Positions 1 to 6,913 are shown, counted from the stretch's first letter. The stretch: DNA of 7,254 bases from Streptomyces katrae (GCF_000966975.1 NZ_JZWV01001030.1:1-7254), one strand, 5' to 3'. Program-made: numbers and translations. Notes: a model not told the origin generated them from the letters alone.

Positions 1-3000
1 GCCGTCGGCGGTGACCCGGCCCGAGGTCGGGTCGTAGAACCGGGCCACCATCTTGACCAGCGTGGACTTCCCCGCGCCGGTCTCGCCGACGAAGGCGACG
101 GTCTGCCCGGCGGGTATCCGCAGGCTGATGCCGCCCAGCGCCTCGCCCTTCTCACCGCGCTCCTCGGCGGTGGCGTACGCGAAGCGCACGTCCTCGAAGG
201 CGATCTCGCCGCGCAGGGCGGTGACCTCGCGGGGCGCGGCCGGGGGCGGGGTGGTGGTGGGCTCGCGCAGCAGGTCCTGGATGCGGCCGAGGGAGACGGT
301 GGCCTGCTGGTAGCCGTCGAAGACCTGGGAGAGCTGCTGGACGGGGGCGAAGAACAGGTCGATGTAGAGCAGGTAGGCCACCAGGGCGCCGGTGGTGAGG
401 GTGGCCGCCTCGACCCGGCCGGCTCCGACGATCAGCACGGCCGCCGCCGCGCCCGAGGACAGTAGCTGGACGAACGGGAAGTAGACGGATATCAGCCACT
501 GGCCGCGCACCCGGGCCTGGCGGTAGGAGTCGCTGCGCTCGGCGTAGCGGCGGGCGCCGGAGTGCTGGCGGCGGAAGGCCTGGAGCAGGCGCAGCCCGGC
601 GACGGACTCCTGGAGGTCGGCGTTGACCAGGCTGACCCGGTCGCGGGCGAGCTCGTACGCGGCGACCGACCTGCGGCGGAAGACGACCGTGGCGAGGACC
701 AGGACGGGCAGGGTCGCGAAGACGATCAGCGCCAGTTCGAGGTCGAGGACGAGCAAGGCGATCAGGATGCCGAAGAAGGTCAGGACGGAGACGACCGCGG
801 TGACCAGACCGGTCTGCAGGAAGCTGGAGAGGGAGTCCACGTCGGTGGTCATCCGGGTCATGATCTTGCCGGTGAGCTCGCGCTCGTAGTAGTCCAGGCC
901 GAGGCGCTGGAGCTGGGCGAAGATCTTGACGCGCAGGGCGTAGAGCACGCGCTCGCCGGTGCGTCCGGTCATCCGGGTCTCGGCGAACTGCGCGGCCCAC
1001 TGGGCGATGACGACGGCCAGGGCGAGGCCCGCGGCGGCCCACACCGCCCCGAGGGCGGCCTTCTCCACGCCCTGGTCGATGCCGTGCCGGATCAGGACCG
1101 GCAGGAGCAGGCCGGCGCCGGCGTCGAGGGCGACCAGGCCGAGGCTGATGGCGAGCGGGGCCCAGAAGCCGTGCAGCAGCCGGCGCAGGCCGTAGCTCTC
1201 CTCGGCGGCCGCGGCCCGCTCCTCGTCCACCTGCGGCCGGTCGTCGACGGGCGGCAGGGCCGCGACCTGGGCGAGCAGTTCGGGGGTGGCTCCCGGCGCG
1301 GGCTCCTCGGCCTTGTCCCGGCGCCGCCACAGCTCGGGGGTGACCCCGTCGGCCACGCGCCGCTTGGCGCTCACGGGCTCGGAGTCGATCTCGGCCTCCA
1401 GCTCGATGTCCCGTTCCAGGTCGCGCTGGACGTCCCGTTCGAACTCGGCCATGGAGGGCCCGCCGGGGGTGCGCGGGGAGCCGGCACCGAGGGCCTCGGG
1501 GTCGGTCAGCAGGCGGCGGTAGAGGGCGGAGCGGCGTTCCAGCTCCTCGTGCGTGCCGATGTCGGCGAGCCGGCCGCCGTCGAGGACGGCGATCCGGTCG
1601 GCGAGGGCGAGGGTGGAGCGGCGGTGGGCGATCAGCAGGGTGGTGCGGCCCGCCATGACGGCGCGCAGCGCCTCGTGGATCTCGTGCTCGACGCGGGCGT
1701 CGACGGCGGAGGTGGCGTCGTCGAGGAGGAGGAGCCGGGGGTCGGTGAGGAGGGCGCGGGCGAGCGCGATGCGCTGGCGCTGGCCGCCGGAGAGGGTCAG
1801 GCCCTGCTCGCCGACCTTGGTGTCGTAGCCGGCGGGCAGCGCCTGGATGAACGATTCCGCCTGGGCCGCGCGGGCGGCGGCGCGTATCTCCTCTTCGGTG
1901 GCGTCAGGGCGCCCGTAGGCCAGGTTGGCCCGGATGGTGTCGGAGAAGAGGAACGAGTCCTCGGGCACCAGGCCGATGGCGGCGCGCAGGGAGTCGTACG
2001 TCAGCTCGCGCACGTCCTGGCCGCCGACGCGGACGGTGCCGTGGTCGGCGTCGTAGAAGCGCGGCAGGAGCAGCGAGAGGGTGGACTTGCCGGAGCCCGA
2101 GGCGCCGACGACGGCGACGGTCTCCCCCTCGGCGACGGTCAGCGTGAACCCGTCGAGGACGGGCCGCTCGGGGTCGTAGCCGAACCGGACGTCCTCGAAC
2201 GCGACGGTGGCGGGGGCGTCGGCGGGCAGTTCGCGCGTCCCCTCCTCGATCACCGGCTCGGTGTCGATGAGTTCGAAGACCCGCTCCACGCCGGCCCGGG
2301 CCTGCTGGCCGACGGTGAGGACCATGGCGAGCATGCGGACGGGGCCGACGAGCTGGGCGAGGTAGGTGGAGAAGGCGACGAAGGTGCCGAGGGTGATGTG
2401 CCCCTTGGTGGCCAGCCAGCCGCCGAGGGCCAGCATGGCGACCTGGCCGAGCGCGGGGACGGCCTGGAGGGCCGGGGTGTAGCGGGAGTTCAGCCGGATG
2501 GCGCGCATCCGGCCGCCGAAGAGCCGGCGCCCCGCCTCGCGGAGCTTGCCGGTCTCCTGCTCCTCCTGCCCGAAGCCCTTGACCACGCGCACGCCGGTGA
2601 CGGCACCGTCGACGACGGTGGCGACGGCGGCGGCCTGGGCCTGGGCGTACCAGGTGGCGGGGAAGAGCTTCTTGCGGCTGCGCTTGGCGATGAACCAGAG
2701 CGCGGGGGCCATCAGCAGCGCGACCACCGTCAGCAGCGGCGACAGCCACACCATGACGGCCAGGGATATCCCGAAGAGCAGGAAGTTGCCGATGGTCATG
2801 GGCAGCATGAAGAGCAGGCCCTGGATCAGCTGGAGGTCGCTGGTGGCCCGGCCGACGACCTGCCCGGTCGACAGCTCGTCCTGCCGCCGGCCGTCGAGGC
2901 GGGCGATGGTGTCGTACATGTCGGTGCGCAGGTCGTGCTGCACGTCGAGGGCGAGGCGGCCGCCGTAGTAGCGGCGGATGTAGGTGAGCACGTAGACGAG

Positions 3001-3219
3001 CAGGGCGGCGCCGACGAGCAGGCCCGCCCAGGGCCCCATCGGCTTGCTCCCGTCCCCGATGACGTCGTCGATGATGACCCGGGTGACGAGCGGCACGAGC
3101 GCCATGACGGCCATGCCGCCGAGTGAGGAGCCGAGCGCCAGCAGCACGTTGAGCCTGTACCGCCAGGTGTAGGCGGCCAGCCGCCTGCCCCAGCCCTGTT
3201 TCTCCCCAGCCGCCGTCAC
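1..3219 (-). CDS. Fused (full-length) ABC exporter, TMD-NBD-linker-TMD-NBD; C-terminus cut by window edge
   Basis: A single reading frame stays open for 1073 codons from a GTG at 3219 to the left edge. Two exporter halves are therefore fused; full family members are about 1200-1250 residues. Residues 1-335 form the first six-helix membrane domain. The first ATPase domain has Walker A GASGSGKST (372-380), signature LSGGQRQR (476-483), Walker B LLLLDDATSAVD (496-507) and switch His532. A charged linker (about 575-675) leads to the second membrane domain (about 680-980). The second ATPase domain has A-loop Tyr1015 and Walker A GETGAGKST (1045-1053); its signature, Walker B and switch His lie outside. 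The first Walker B carries Asp501 where the catalytic Glu is expected, and the Q-loop reads VPED with Glu420 for Gln, so this site looks catalytically weak. The protein is probably an inner-membrane drug, lipid or peptide exporter; the substrate cannot be told. Mycobacterial Rv0194 has the same fused architecture. The start is chosen for its GGGGAGG ribosome site. Confidence 0.95.
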   Translation of the reverse strand, partial: MTAAGEKQGWGRRLAAYTWRYRLNVLLALGSSLGGMAVMALVPLVTRVIIDDVIGDGSKPMGPWAGLLVGAALLVYVLTYIRRYYGGRLALDVQHDLRTDMYDTIARLDGRRQDELSTGQVVGRATSDLQLIQGLLFMLPMTIGNFLLFGISLAVMVWLSPLLTVVALLMAPALWFIAKRSRKKLFPATWYAQAQAAAVATVVDGAVTGVRVVKGFGQEEQETGKLREAGRRLFGGRMRAIRLNSRYTPALQAVPALGQVAMLALGGWLATKGHITLGTFVAFSTYLAQLVGPVRMLAMVLTVGQQARAGVERVFELIDTEPVIEEGTRELPADAPATVAFEDVRFGYDPERPVLDGFTLTVAEGETVAVVGASGSGKSTLSLLLPRFYDADHGTVRVGGQDVRELTYDSLRAAIGLVPEDSFLFSDTIRANLAYGRPDATEEEIRAAARAAQAESFIQALPAGYDTKVGEQGLTLSGGQRQRIALARALLTDPRLLLLDDATSAVDARVEHEIHEALRAVMAGRTTLLIAHRRSTLALADRIAVLDGGRLADIGTHEELERRSALYRRLLTDPEALGAGSPRTPGGPSMAEFERDVQRDLERDIELEAEIDSEPVSAKRRVADGVTPELWRRRDKAEEPAPGATPELLAQVAALPPVDDRPQVDEERAAAAEESYGLRRLLHGFWAPLAISLGLVALDAGAGLLLPVLIRHGIDQGVEKAALGAVWAAAGLALAVVIAQWAAQFAETRMTGRTGERVLYALRVKIFAQLQRLGLDYYERELTGKIMTRMTTDVDSLSSFLQTGLVTAVVSVLTFFGILIALLVLDLELALIVFATLPVLVLATVVFRRRSVAAYELARDRVSLVNADLQESVAGLRLLQAFRRQHSGARRYAERSDSYRQARVRGQWLISVYFPFVQLLSSGAAAAVLIVGAGRVEAATLTTGALVAYLLYIDLFFAPVQQLSQVFDGYQQATVSLGRIQDLLREPTTTPPPAAPREVTALRGEIAFEDVRFAYATAEERGEKGEALGGISLRIPAGQTVAFVGETGAGKSTLVKMVARFYDPTSGRVTADG

Positions 3220-3226
3220 GTGGGTG

Positions 3227-3233
3227 CCTCCCC
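3227..3233 (-). promoter_or_regulatory. Ribosome binding site of the ABC exporter
   Basis: On the minus strand GGGGAGG lies 7 bases before the GTG start at 3219. It is a near-perfect Shine-Dalgarno match and fixes that start, since no other start in this frame has such a site before the in-frame TGA at 3280-3282. Confidence 0.8.
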
Positions 3234-3423
3234 GTAGGTCCTGTCCTGCCGAGACCCCCAACGCTCCGACCGGCGGATTTCATCCCGCCGCAACATTTCG
3301 AACATGCGCGTACGGCGCCTCCGGCGCACGCGGGGAGCGGCCGGACGGGCTACGCGGGCAGCGGGGATCCCGGGAACGGGTCCTCACTCGTTCGGGCGGC
3401 TTCCCGCGCTTTCGCCGCCGCCA

Positions 3424-3443
3424 TACACTGGACTGTCTATACG
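3424..3443 (+). promoter_or_regulatory. Candidate promoter of the toxin-antitoxin operon
   Basis: Two hexamers resemble an actinobacterial -10 box: TACACT at 3424-3429 and TATACG at 3438-3443. The second ends 9 bases before the toxin ATG, so transcription from it would begin within a few bases of the start codon. Neither has a good -35 box at 17-18 bases (the region reads TTCCCG or TTCGCC). The assignment rests on -10 similarity and position only. Confidence 0.4.
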
Positions 3444-3452
3444 TTCAGCTAT

Positions 3453-3821
3453 ATGGAAGACCTTTTCACGGTCGAGATCGAGCCGGAGGTCCGGCTGTGG
3501 CTCATGAACCTGTCGGACGCCGACTACCTGGTGGCGGAGCACGCCGTGGGACTCCTCGTCGACGCTCCGACCACACTCGGGGAACCGTACTCACGGCACT
3601 TGGGAGGCGGCGTCCGCGAGCTGCGCTTCATACTCGGCCACAACCGCGAGGCGGTGCGCCTCTCGTACCGCCTCGCTCCTCACCGGAGGATCGTGCTTCT
3701 GACCGTCTTCAGGAAGACGAAGCAGCGCGAAGTCGCAGAAGTGGATCGGGCCGTACGCGCGGGCCGGGTGTGCGAGTCCTCCCATGGGCCGGCGGTCGAC
3801 GTGTATACCCGTGACGTCTAG
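3453..3821 (+). CDS. Type II toxin, RelE/HigB superfamily (phage-derived Gp49-like)
   Basis: This 122-residue protein fits the RelE/ParE-fold toxins of the Gp49-like/HigB family, which cleave mRNA on the ribosome. The family pattern is visible: an N-terminal EVRLWL helix region, LGEPYSRHLGG at 42-52, the core strand VRELRF at 54-59, VRLSYR at 68-73, and the strand-helix VLLTVFRKTKQRE at 81-93 followed by an AEVDRA helix. Basic residues near 56-92 are those expected at an RNA-binding surface; I cannot assign the catalytic residue. The antitoxin begins 13 bases downstream, giving the toxin-first order typical of higBA modules. The ATG at 3453 has no Shine-Dalgarno sequence, consistent with weak or leaderless translation. 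The stop is TAG at 3819-3821. The chromosomal target and conditions of activity cannot be told from sequence. Confidence 0.88.
   Translation: MEDLFTVEIEPEVRLWLMNLSDADYLVAEHAVGLLVDAPTTLGEPYSRHLGGGVRELRFILGHNREAVRLSYRLAPHRRIVLLTVFRKTKQREVAEVDRAVRAGRVCESSHGPAVDVYTRDV
3799..3812. repeat. Imperfect palindrome with GTATAC core, possible antitoxin operator
   Basis: ACGTGTATACCCGT pairs with its own reverse complement at six of seven positions around the GTATAC core. It lies in the last codons of the toxin gene, 22 bases before the antitoxin ATG. A related GTCTATAC occurs at 3435-3442 before the toxin ATG. XRE antitoxins commonly bind short palindromes in their own operon. The site is also coding, so the match could reflect conserved residues (VYTR) instead. 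Confidence 0.35.
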
Positions 3822-3834
3822 AAGGGAGAACGCC

Positions 3835-4179
3835 ATGGTCAGCCACGCTCAGTGGAAGCTCTCGCGGGACAGGAAGGTGGCACAGGGCCTGGCCGAGTCC
3901 GCCGAGACCGCACGGCAGAGGGAGGAGATCCGGCTCGCCTTCGAGCTCGGGCAGGCGGTGTACGACCGTCGCAGCGAGCTCGGGATCTCGCAGACCGAGC
4001 TCGCGCGCCGGGCAGGGATGACACAACCCCAGGTGTCGAAGCTGGAGCTGGGCGGGACCGTACCGACGGTGCCTCTGCTGGCACGGCTCGCTCGGGCCAT
4101 GGAGTCCGAGCTGACCCTCAAGCTGGTCGGGGAGACGTCCCACGTGGTCTTCGCGGCCCAGCATCACGAGGCCGCCTAG
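3835..4179 (+). CDS. XRE-family helix-turn-helix antitoxin (HigA-like)
   Basis: The 114-residue protein has an N-terminal charged helical segment (1-35) and a Cro/C1-type helix-turn-helix at about 38-95. The pattern is LGQAVYDRRSELGISQTELA followed by a recognition helix around MTQPQVSKLELG (62-73) and PTVPLLARLARAM (77-89). It is expected to bind and neutralise the preceding toxin and to repress the operon. The start at 3835 is preferred over an upstream in-frame ATG at 3784 because GGGAG at 3824-3828 stands 6 bases before it, and the extra 17 residues would overlap the toxin gene and resemble no family N-terminus. The ribosome site begins just after the toxin stop, so translation may be coupled. 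The stop TAG shares bases with the stop of the convergent thiamine diphosphate enzyme gene. Hand counts of three 60-base lines in this module gave 40, 41 and 43 G+C, against 48-50 in two flanking lines, which hints at acquisition. Confidence 0.88.
   Translation: MVSHAQWKLSRDRKVAQGLAESAETARQREEIRLAFELGQAVYDRRSELGISQTELARRAGMTQPQVSKLELGGTVPTVPLLARLARAMESELTLKLVGETSHVVFAAQHHEAA
4176..4179. other. Interlocked stop codons of convergent genes (CTAG)
   Basis: The palindrome CTAG supplies the TAG stop of the antitoxin on the plus strand (4177-4179) and the TAG stop of the thiamine diphosphate enzyme on the minus strand (4178-4176). There is no intergenic space between the two operons, so any terminator must lie inside the opposite gene's coding sequence. 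I saw no obvious hairpin with a T-run at the junction. Confidence 0.9.
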
Positions 4180-5864
4180 CCCAGGTGGGTCGGGGCGAAC
4201 ATCCTGAGGGTGGCCGGGAGGACCAGGACCGAGGGGCCGGGGGTGGTGAGGGCGGCGGCGAGGTCCTCGCGGAGGGTGGCCGGGGTGGTGGTGGAGGCCG
4301 GGACGCCGAAGGAGGCTGCCAGGGCCGTGAAGTCGGGGCGGGTGAGCTCGGTGCCGGTGGTGCGGCCGTCGTAGGCGTCCGTCATGTACTCGCGCAGGAT
4401 GCCGTAGCCGCCGTCGTCCACGATCAGCCAGGTGACGTCCAGGCCGTACTGCTTCGCGGTGGCGAGCTCGGAGACGGAGTACATCGCCCCGCCGTCGCCG
4501 GAGACGGCGAGGACCGGGCTGCCGGGCTCGGCGAGGGCCGCTCCGAGGGCCGCCGGGAAGGCGTAGCCGAGGCCGCCGGCGCCCTGGGCCGAGTGCATGG
4601 TGTTGGGGTGCTTGGCATCGAAGGCCGACCAGGCCCAGTAGGACAGGATCGTCATGTCCCAGAAGGACGGGGAGCGGGCCGGGAGGGCGGACCTGATCGA
4701 GGTCAGGAGCTGCTGTTCCAGGGTGAGGTCCTGGGCGGCGAGGCGGGCGGCGATGTCGGAGAGGACCGCGCGGACCCGGGCGGGGGCGTCGGCGTCCTCG
4801 CGGGGGCCGACCGTCTCCAGGAGGGCCTGGAGGGCCAGGCGGGCGTCCGCGTGGATGCCGAGCGCGGCGTGGTTGGACTCCAGCTTGCCGAGGTCGGCCT
4901 CGATCTGGACGACCCGGCCCGTGGGGAAGAACGTGTGGTAGTTCGAGCTGAGTTCCCCCAGGCCCGAGCCGACGACCAGCAGGACGTCGGCGTCCTCCAG
5001 GAAGTCCGTCATGTGGCGGTCCTCCAGCCAGGACTGGAGGGAGAGCGGGTGGTTCCAGGGGAAGGCGCCCTTGCCGCCGAAGGTGGTGACCACGGGGGCG
5101 TTCAGCCGCTCCGCGAGCTGCTTGAGCTTGCCGGCGGCGTCCGCGCGGATCACGCCGCCGCCCGCGATGATCACCGGGCGTGCGGCCCGGGACAGCCAGT
5201 GCGCCGCCAGCGCGGTCAGCTCCGGGCGCGGGGCCAGTTCACGCGGACTGGCGTCCATGCCCGTGACCTGCGGGATCACCGTCTCCGCGCGGAGCACGTC
5301 CTCGGGGATCTCCACCCAGACGGGGCCGTGAGGGGCCGTGAGGGCCGACTCCCAGGCCTCGGCGACGACGGAGGGGATCTGGGAGGGGGTGCGGGCGGTG
5401 TGGACCGACTTCACCACGTCACGGAAGGACGCGGACTGCTCGCGCAGCTCGTGCAGGTGGCCGCGCCGGCCGCCGCCCAGGCCCGGGGACGGGACCTGGG
5501 AGGAGATGGCGAGGACGGGCGCGGAGGCGGCCGCCGCCTCCGCGAGGGCCGGCAGGGACATGAGCGCCCCGGGGCCGGTGGAGAGGAGGAGCGGGACCGC
5601 CTCGCCGGTGAGGCGGCCGTAGGCGTCGGCGGCGAAGCCCGCGCTGTTCTCCGTGCGCAGGCCGACCAGGCGCAGGTCGGAGCGGCCGACGGCGTCGAAG
5701 AGGGCCAGCGCGTGCTGCCCCGGCAGACCGAAGACGGTGGTCGCGCCGAGGCCGCGCAGCGTCTCCACGACCAGGTCCCCGCCCGTACGGCCCGGCGGCG
5801 GGGCCAGGGCGGCCGCCGTCTGGGCTTCGGTCGGGCGGAGAACCAGGTCGTGGTCGTGCGTCAC
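4176..5864 (-). CDS. Thiamine diphosphate-dependent enzyme, acetolactate synthase-like; candidate 2-ketoarginine decarboxylase
   Basis: The 562-residue length and three-domain layout match the acetolactate synthase/2-keto acid decarboxylase superfamily. The N-terminal pyrimidine-binding domain (about 28-195) has VFGLPGQ (44-50) and the cofactor-activating Glu72 in LRTENSAGFAADAYGR. The central domain (about 213-345) has PVIIAGGGV (230-238). The C-terminal pyrophosphate-binding domain has GDG at 456-458 and IVDDGGYG at 481-488. The metal-binding Asn of the usual NN motif is Asp484 here, which can still ligate Mg2+. The gene follows the ureohydrolase by 73 bases on the same strand, so they probably form an operon. 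Pseudomonas AruI, a similar-sized member of this superfamily, decarboxylates 2-ketoarginine, and its product leads to a guanidinobutyrase substrate, which fits this neighbour. Other options are a true acetolactate synthase (unlikely without a small subunit beside it), a carboxyethylarginine synthase or another keto-acid decarboxylase. The GTG start at 5864 has GAAGGG 11 bases upstream, a rather long spacing. The family is certain, the substrate is not. Confidence 0.92.
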   Translation of the reverse strand: MTHDHDLVLRPTEAQTAAALAPPPGRTGGDLVVETLRGLGATTVFGLPGQHALALFDAVGRSDLRLVGLRTENSAGFAADAYGRLTGEAVPLLLSTGPGALMSLPALAEAAAASAPVLAISSQVPSPGLGGGRRGHLHELREQSASFRDVVKSVHTARTPSQIPSVVAEAWESALTAPHGPVWVEIPEDVLRAETVIPQVTGMDASPRELAPRPELTALAAHWLSRAARPVIIAGGGVIRADAAGKLKQLAERLNAPVVTTFGGKGAFPWNHPLSLQSWLEDRHMTDFLEDADVLLVVGSGLGELSSNYHTFFPTGRVVQIEADLGKLESNHAALGIHADARLALQALLETVGPREDADAPARVRAVLSDIAARLAAQDLTLEQQLLTSIRSALPARSPSFWDMTILSYWAWSAFDAKHPNTMHSAQGAGGLGYAFPAALGAALAEPGSPVLAVSGDGGAMYSVSELATAKQYGLDVTWLIVDDGGYGILREYMTDAYDGRTTGTELTRPDFTALAASFGVPASTTTPATLREDLAAALTTPGPSVLVLPATLRMFAPTHLG

Positions 5865-5917
5865 GTGCTTGCGTGCCCTTCGTGCCGTCGCGCTGTGGTG
5901 CCGGGCCGCCGTACCTC

Positions 5918-5941
5918 GCCGGGTGTCACGCCGGGTGTTAC
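5918..5941. repeat. Tandem 12-bp repeat spanning the ureohydrolase stop codon
   Basis: GCCGGGTGTCAC (5918-5929) is followed directly by GCCGGGTGTTAC (5930-5941), identical at 11 of 12 bases. The second copy contains the ureohydrolase TAA stop (complement of 5938-5940). It lies in the 73-base gap before the thiamine diphosphate enzyme gene. It could be a recent small duplication or part of an mRNA structure; nothing shows a function. Confidence 0.7.
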
Positions 5942-6906
5942 TTCGCCTTCGAGGCGGCGATCTGGCGGCTCATGATCGTGGTGAGCTCGTACGCGGTGTG
6001 CGAGGCCGCGACCGAGGTGATCTCGGCGTGATCGTACGCCGGGGCGACCTCGACCACGTCGGCGGAAACGAGGTTGCAGGAGGACAGACCGCGGATGATC
6101 TCCAGCAGCTCGCGGGAGGTCATGCCGCCCGCCTCCGGCGTGCCGGTGCCGGGCGCGTGGGCCGGGTCCAGGACGTCGATGTCGATGGAGATGTACAGCG
6201 GGCGGTCGCCGATGCGCTGGCGGAGCTGGTCGGCGATCTCGTCGGCGCCGCGGCGGTAGACGTCCGCCGAGGTCACGATGCCGAAGCCCATCTTGGCGTC
6301 GTCGTCGAGGTCCTGCTTGCCGTACAGCGGGCCGCGGGTACCGACGTGGGAGAGCGCCTCGGTGTCGAGGATGCCCTCCTCGACGGCGCGGCGGAACGGG
6401 GTGCCGTGGGTGTACTCGGCGCCGAAGTAGGTGTCCCAGGTGTCCAGGTGGGCGTCGAAGTGCAGCAGGGCGACGGGGCCGTGCTTCTTCGCGACCGAGC
6501 GGAGGAGGGGGAGGGCGATGGTGTGGTCACCGCCGAGGGTCATCAGGCGGGAGCCGGAGGAGAGCAGCTCGTCGGCGGCGGCCTCGACCGTCTCGACGGC
6601 CTCGTTGATGTTGAAGGGGTTCACCGCGATGTCGCCGGCGTCGGCGACCTGCGCGAGGGCGAACGGGGAGGCGTCCTGCGCCGGGTTGTACGGGCGCAGG
6701 AGGCGCGAGGCCTCGCGGATGGCGTTGCCGCCGAAGCGGGCGCCGGGGCGGTAGGAGACACCGGAGTCGAAGGGCACGCCGACGACGGCGACGTCGGCGG
6801 AGCCGACCTCGTCCAGGCGGGGCAGACGGGCGAAGGTCGCCGGACCGGCGTAGCGCGGGATGCGGGAGGAGTCGACGGGGCCGCGCGGCGTCTGCTCGGT
6901 GCTCAT
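5938..6906 (-). CDS. Ureohydrolase of the agmatinase/guanidinobutyrase family
   Basis: The 322-residue protein carries all binuclear Mn2+ ligands of the arginase/agmatinase fold: LGGDH with His128, FDAHLDT with Asp151, His153 and Asp155, and SIDIDVLDP with Asp242 and Asp244. It hydrolyses a guanidino group to an amine plus urea in the cytoplasm. The [15 protein letters not shown] stretch (164-178) lies in the region that shapes substrate specificity, but I cannot read the substrate from it with certainty. Agmatine (giving putrescine) and 4-guanidinobutyrate (giving GABA) are the main candidates; the second is favoured by the adjacent AruI-like gene. The ATG at 6906 is chosen because GAAGGG lies 7 bases upstream. 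An in-frame ATG at 6999 would add 31 low-complexity, basic/proline-rich residues with no family counterpart and would run through the probable promoter. The gene leads a two-gene operon and is divergent from a PucR-type regulator. Confidence 0.94.
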   Translation of the reverse strand: MSTEQTPRGPVDSSRIPRYAGPATFARLPRLDEVGSADVAVVGVPFDSGVSYRPGARFGGNAIREASRLLRPYNPAQDASPFALAQVADAGDIAVNPFNINEAVETVEAAADELLSSGSRLMTLGGDHTIALPLLRSVAKKHGPVALLHFDAHLDTWDTYFGAEYTHGTPFRRAVEEGILDTEALSHVGTRGPLYGKQDLDDDAKMGFGIVTSADVYRRGADEIADQLRQRIGDRPLYISIDIDVLDPAHAPGTGTPEAGGMTSRELLEIIRGLSSCNLVSADVVEVAPAYDHAEITSVAASHTAYELTTIMSRQIAASKAK

Positions 6907-6913
6907 GGGGGTG

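Larger units (their letters stand above)
3220..3452. promoter_or_regulatory. Divergent intergenic region between the ABC exporter and the toxin-antitoxin operon
   Basis: These 233 bases separate two genes that point away from each other, so promoters for both must lie here or at the edges. A relatively A+T-rich island at about 3277-3305 is the likeliest place for the exporter promoter, but I see no convincing -35/-10 pair there. The island holds AACAT twice (3292-3296 and 3301-3305), 9 bases apart. A short hairpin, CGGCGG/CCGCCG, sits at 3271-3276 and 3285-3290, and another, GCGCC/GGCGC, at 3315-3319 and 3323-3327. The toxin-side promoter candidates are near the right end. No coding region is supported here. 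Confidence 0.5.

Noticed and set aside
1450..1452. ATG at residue 590 as the start of a separate second ABC half-transporter gene
   Set aside because: No stop codon separates it from the first half, and the frame is continuous through the linker, so one fused protein is the simpler reading.
562..3126. An 854-codon open frame on the plus strand opposite the ABC exporter
   Set aside because: Its translation is low-complexity and dominated by Gly, Glu, Asp, Gln and Val, with no recognisable domain. It is the expected antisense shadow of a G+C-rich gene whose real frame shows clear ABC motifs.
3271..3290. CGGCGG/CCGCCG hairpin in the divergent region as a terminator
   Set aside because: Both flanking genes point away from this region, there is no T-run, and short G+C hairpins are common by chance in such DNA.
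3784..3834. Upstream ATG at 3784 as the antitoxin start
   Set aside because: It would overlap the toxin gene and lacks a ribosome site as good as GGGAG before 3835.
3852..5975. A 707-codon plus-strand open frame across the antitoxin and thiamine diphosphate enzyme genes
   Set aside because: It is compositionally a shadow, overlaps two well-supported genes in other frames and shows no domain.
4176..6906. Clavulanate-type early pathway (carboxyethylarginine synthase plus proclavaminate amidinohydrolase), which uses the same two enzyme families
   Set aside because: No beta-lactam synthetase or clavaminate synthase gene is nearby; a PucR-type regulator and a catabolic setting are seen instead. 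It is kept only as an alternative for the enzyme families.
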